Part shown: positions 60,838-64,000 of the stretch, one piece after another
Position numbering within the stretch: the stretch's first letter is position 1
Layout: every line of letters starts with the position of its first letter
Assembly (NCBI GenBank): GCA_016617855.1
Contig: JAECUM010012904.1
Location: forward strand, 1 to 64,000
Origin: Megalonaias nervosa
Taxonomy: Eukaryota > Mollusca > Bivalvia > Unionida > Unionidae
Direction: 5' to 3'
Length of the DNA: 64,000 bases
Notes under the pieces: model-generated
What the model was told of the DNA's origin: nothing
Seen by the model: the letters and a program-made list of their open reading frames with translations, nothing else
Database searches by the model: none
Program-made: the position numbers and the translations under genes

Positions 60838-62280
60838 TCACCCTGAGTTAGCGTCGATCTCAGTCACCGTCGTCACCTTACCTGATACTGCGTTAATCAT
60901 GAAAAGCTTATCCGGGTTCAGAAATGCGTAAACGTGATAATGATCATCACCAACTATCATGTTACCAGGATTAGCTGAATCAACTACACTTGCCACTGGA
61001 GCCAATGTCCATTTTGCCTCCATTTCTGACATCGAAAGCGTCTTCATTTGCGGATGGTGTTTGGAAACATCAAAATGAAAAATCAGGTGAAACTTCTCAA
61101 ACTTTCCGATGCACAGTTGTGTACCCTTATCCGTGTCCTGATATTTTTGCATCCCTTCGATGACCATCATGTGCGCGCCGGAAATATTTTGGTATTGTTG
61201 CATTATTCCAATCGGAATACTGCCTTCTATTACTTCTCACGTGGATAATATTCAGATTAAAGTGATCGAAAATCATATTATTTAACTCCTGATCATTACC
61301 CCACATGGTGTTTTGAATGACAATAAACAAATGACGTGGTTGGTCCATCTCTACTTTTGCCGTTATCCTCCATGTGATCTCAGGTAGACCGAAAGTGTAA
61401 CTGACGCTTCTAAATCGTTGTTGTCGTTCAAATTGGAAGACCTTGACAGGAGAACCTTGAGTTCGTTCTTAAGATCCAACGACGGTTTGATTATTGGCAT
61501 TAGAGCGAAATTCTTGTTAACGCAAACTGCCGAGTGGTCACAACGATACCCAGTGGATATAATTCGCATGGATGTTACGCTTTACCTCAGTCGTGTGTTT
61601 GAATCCGTGGAAGACCGTACGCACAGCATAACGAGATCCAAATGTAGAACTTAACGGGTGAAGCATGCAAGTAAGGTATCTCAAAGCGGTCAAAGCACGT
61701 CGTGTGGAAAATCCGTCCCTTTAAGCATCGATTTTGTACCTAGTAAATGCCGTTCTATTTTCATCATTTATGGAAGCACGAATGGCAGTAATTCTCAAGT
61801 CCATGTTTGCTTTGGTATTATATGTTGCAACAAGAAACACCGGATCAACGTTTGCTGCTTTTATCTCGCTGGATACAAAGGTGACAGTGGCTCGGTCATT
61901 GAGCCACAACATGTTAGTGGCGATACTACGACTAAAATCATTGATGAACATCACCAGATGCATGATCATACAGACCATGGGGAGTTAATTTTCTCCACGA
62001 CCTGATTTCTCGATTTACAAGTCCCAGATGCAAAGAAACTTCAACTGTCATTAACAATTGCGATTCATCGTTGGCACCTAAAGCTGCTGCTGCCGCCAAC
62101 GTTAGAAGGGTTTCATGGATGTTGGCAAAACTCTTATGCGACAACAAATAAATATCTTAGTCTCAGGTTTCATAAACCCTCAGACCTCGCTTGCTTATCT
62201 TATGGTAATCCCGGTTGTGGGACTCCATGTACTCGGATTTCCTCTTGGACTCAATGATGCGATCCTCATGGAACAGTATA
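60838..62280 (-). pseudogene. Capsid-like protein of Polinton 2, broken
   Basis: Pieces in several frames: LLTLAAAAALGANDESQLLM (about 62120-62060), a beta-rich middle (61978-61721), DQPRHLFIVIQNTMWGND (about 61345-61290) followed by NNMIFDHFNLNIIHVRSN, and the end HYHVYAFLNPDKLFMINAVS to a stop at 60838. The NNMIFDHFNLNIIHVRSN and AFLNPDKLF parts line up with IFGVTNVFLRLNG and ALITSDKTLLF of the Polinton 1 capsid-like gene. Confidence 0.6.
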
Positions 62281-62519
62281 AAAATAATCAAGAGTGTACT
62301 GTAATAACAATATTATACCACGTGGTTACATAATACTCTCATGTGTCAACATTTCAATGGATACTTCGTTAACATGTTAGGGCGCGCCAGCTAATCCTGT
62401 CTCCGCCGTTATTGACGTCATTCTGCGTAGTCGTTACACGCTGAAGCTGCACTGGATGGAGCTGTATCTGCAATTGCCGATTTCATTTGCTGCTGTTCTG
62501 TAAACTGGTTGTCGGTAAA

Positions 62520-62783
62520 TCAAATAGGGGTTGACCCGATCCCGTACTTTCCAGCCGACCATTCAAACGCTATTGGGGCCGCTTTTCTGGCAAACCATGG
62601 CAGCGCTGAGGTGATTTTGGACAACAACGTCAATAAAACCCCTCGTATGACTTTTTGCCGTTTAATTTTCCTGGGTATTATCTTTATACACTGCACTACA
62701 CATTCTTTGTTCAATTGTCTGGATAAGTTTGTACTTGTCTGCACGGGTTTATACTTTCTAGATGGAGATAAAACGTGACCCAT
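62520..62783 (-). pseudogene. Small basic/hydrophobic protein of Polinton 2
   Basis: An 87-codon frame: basic N-terminus (SPSRKYKPVQ), then helical LLTLLSKITSALPWFARKAA and PIAFEWSAGKYG. Comparable to 19070-19291 in Polinton 1; both lie directly before the capsid-like gene. Confidence 0.45.
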
Positions 62784-62940
62784 TCGTTGTTACAAATTAC
62801 AGGTTGCCCTGATTGATTCGTAATCGACATGGTCGCAGTGAAAAAAACTGTGAGAATCATTGACCGCATATTAATCAGTGGAGAAAGTTGTATGATCATT
62901 AAATAGCATGTGCCTTTTGTGTAGACAACCTATAAATCAT

Positions 62941-63156
62941 TCAGCTGGAACCACCGCGGGTATCATAAAACCATTCGGTGATCCAGCAGGTAATGAGTAA
63001 ACTGTTCACATTGCTGCTGTTCAACGGAGTATCTCCCTCCTTAACGGCACCCAAAGCCAACTGACGTCGTGTAAAACTAAGAATCGACTCGAAAGCATAG
63101 TCGACTTTGCAGTCCTCACGGTAACACCCCGCGAGCGTGATTCGGGTCTTTAACAT
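62941..63156 (-). pseudogene. Unrecognised ORF at right end of Polinton 2
   Basis: A 71-codon frame from ATG on the - strand with no known motif. Base composition is like the rest of Polinton 2. Probably a remnant of a larger Polinton gene. Confidence 0.35.
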
Positions 63157-63159
63157 GCT

Positions 63160-64000
63160 GTAATTAGGCTGAATTTTAATTTTACTCGCGTTGTGGTTGT
63201 TTACAGTGATCCGCCGACGTATTTCGTTGGCGATATGGTGAGCGTCGCAAATGAGTTGGTGTCGATGAGGCCTTGGAAACGCTAATATGTGCGCTCAAGT
63301 CGTGAATGTTGTGATTAACGTGATCTTGGGTGTTCTGGTTCATATTAATCAACTAATTGATTATGTTGTTATGACTTATATTGTAGATGCATTGCTCTAG
63401 TTACAAAGTCAGACTCACATGACAGTATGTGATCAGTTAATGTGTATTTATGAAAGGATAGAAAATTAAGACTACTTGAATGGATGTAAAAACCGATACC
63501 TCTGATACATTGTCCAATCATTCTAAGCACATCGCTAATCAGGACATGGCACTGGCCTTAGTAAAGTCGATGCATCACCTTTAATGTATTGCAAGTTAGA
63601 AAACGCATTTCAACTTTTATGATTTCAATCATTTTCATAATTGGCTTCGACGAGTACCTCTGACATTAGTGACTAAAATGATAACAATTTATTAGGACGT
63701 GATCTGAAGAAATCATTATGATGGTATTCCGATTTACACTATGGCAAATATTGTTTCAAAATCAAGATAATTTGACAGAATTGTAAAACAGTAAGCAAAT
63801 GACTTAATTGAAACTTTATGCTTGAAACATTTCGTCCTGCAATCTCTCCCTGTTTGGACTATATTAAAGATTTGGAGCTTGTCAATATGAAGCATATATA
63901 TCTTGATAGATTTTGTTTTCCCGACATAAACATTTTGAGTTCAAAAACAACCTTCTAATGTATTATTACCAGCTAGGTGCGGCCTTCCTTTTTCCGGTAT
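63160..64000. other. Right edge, no gene recognised
   Basis: The sequence returns to AT-rich composition after about 63350, suggesting Polinton 2 ends near there. No TIR partner was found in the window. Confidence 0.4.

Larger units (their letters stand above)
58493..63160 (-). mobile_element. Polinton/Maverick-type transposon 2, partial and decayed
   Basis: On the - strand from right to left: unrecognised ORF (63156-62941), small basic/hydrophobic protein (62783-62520), capsid-like protein (about 62280-60838), hydrophobic small protein (60182-59982), PLA2-like protein (about 59840-59421), chromodomain integrase (about 59375-58493). No polymerase or ATPase was found in the window, so they are deleted or lie outside. 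TIRs were not identified. It joins Gypsy copy 2 at its left edge. Confidence 0.78.

Overview
The window is animal nuclear DNA: AT-rich, full of (TA)n, (CA)n, (CT)n and (TATG)n microsatellites, with short exons in consensus GT-AG introns and many decayed transposons. The repeats (tRNA-headed SINEs, a LINE with a terminal zinc-finger motif, Polintons, an INT-before-RT Ty3/Gypsy element) and the EGF-type receptor phosphatase suggest a lophotrochozoan, most likely a mollusc. That placement is inference.

The only convincing host gene lies on the + strand from before position 1 to 44,698. It is the 3' part of a receptor-type protein tyrosine phosphatase. Twenty-two exons can be chained with unbroken splice phases into about 901 codons: four Tie/MEGF-like EGF exons (308-7601), a transmembrane exon (22704-22821), a juxtamembrane region (25617-28713), a complete D1 phosphatase domain with WPD loop and HCSAGIGRTG signature (29291-34634), and a complete D2 domain (35099-44698) that keeps its cysteine but has lost WPD. 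A fifth EGF copy (1145-1279) is a dead exon and a sixth (8938) is a stump.

The introns carry a hAT-type MITE with a perfect 8-bp target duplication (1731-1927), a decayed INT-before-RT (Gmr1-like) Ty3/Gypsy element (about 3480-6240), a second hAT-like MITE (7692-8030), a whole decayed Polinton/Maverick (about 11.6-22.5 kb), fold-back elements (23.3-23.7 kb), SINEs and a 5'-truncated LINE (41.6-44.0 kb).

Downstream of 44.7 kb no host gene is recognisable. There is a TIR-bounded DNA transposon (about 48.65-50.48 kb), a second INT-before-RT Gypsy copy on the - strand (55.8-58.49 kb), and directly against it part of a second Polinton (58.49-63.2 kb, - strand).

The two Polintons differ in integrase type and in strand layout, but both carry the same module: a phospholipase A2-like domain protein directly followed, on the same strand, by the integrase. 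In both PLA2 copies the catalytic His position reads Tyr. That module, the Polinton nested in the phosphatase intron, and the Polinton/Gypsy mosaic are the most notable features. All transposon genes here are broken by stops and frameshifts.
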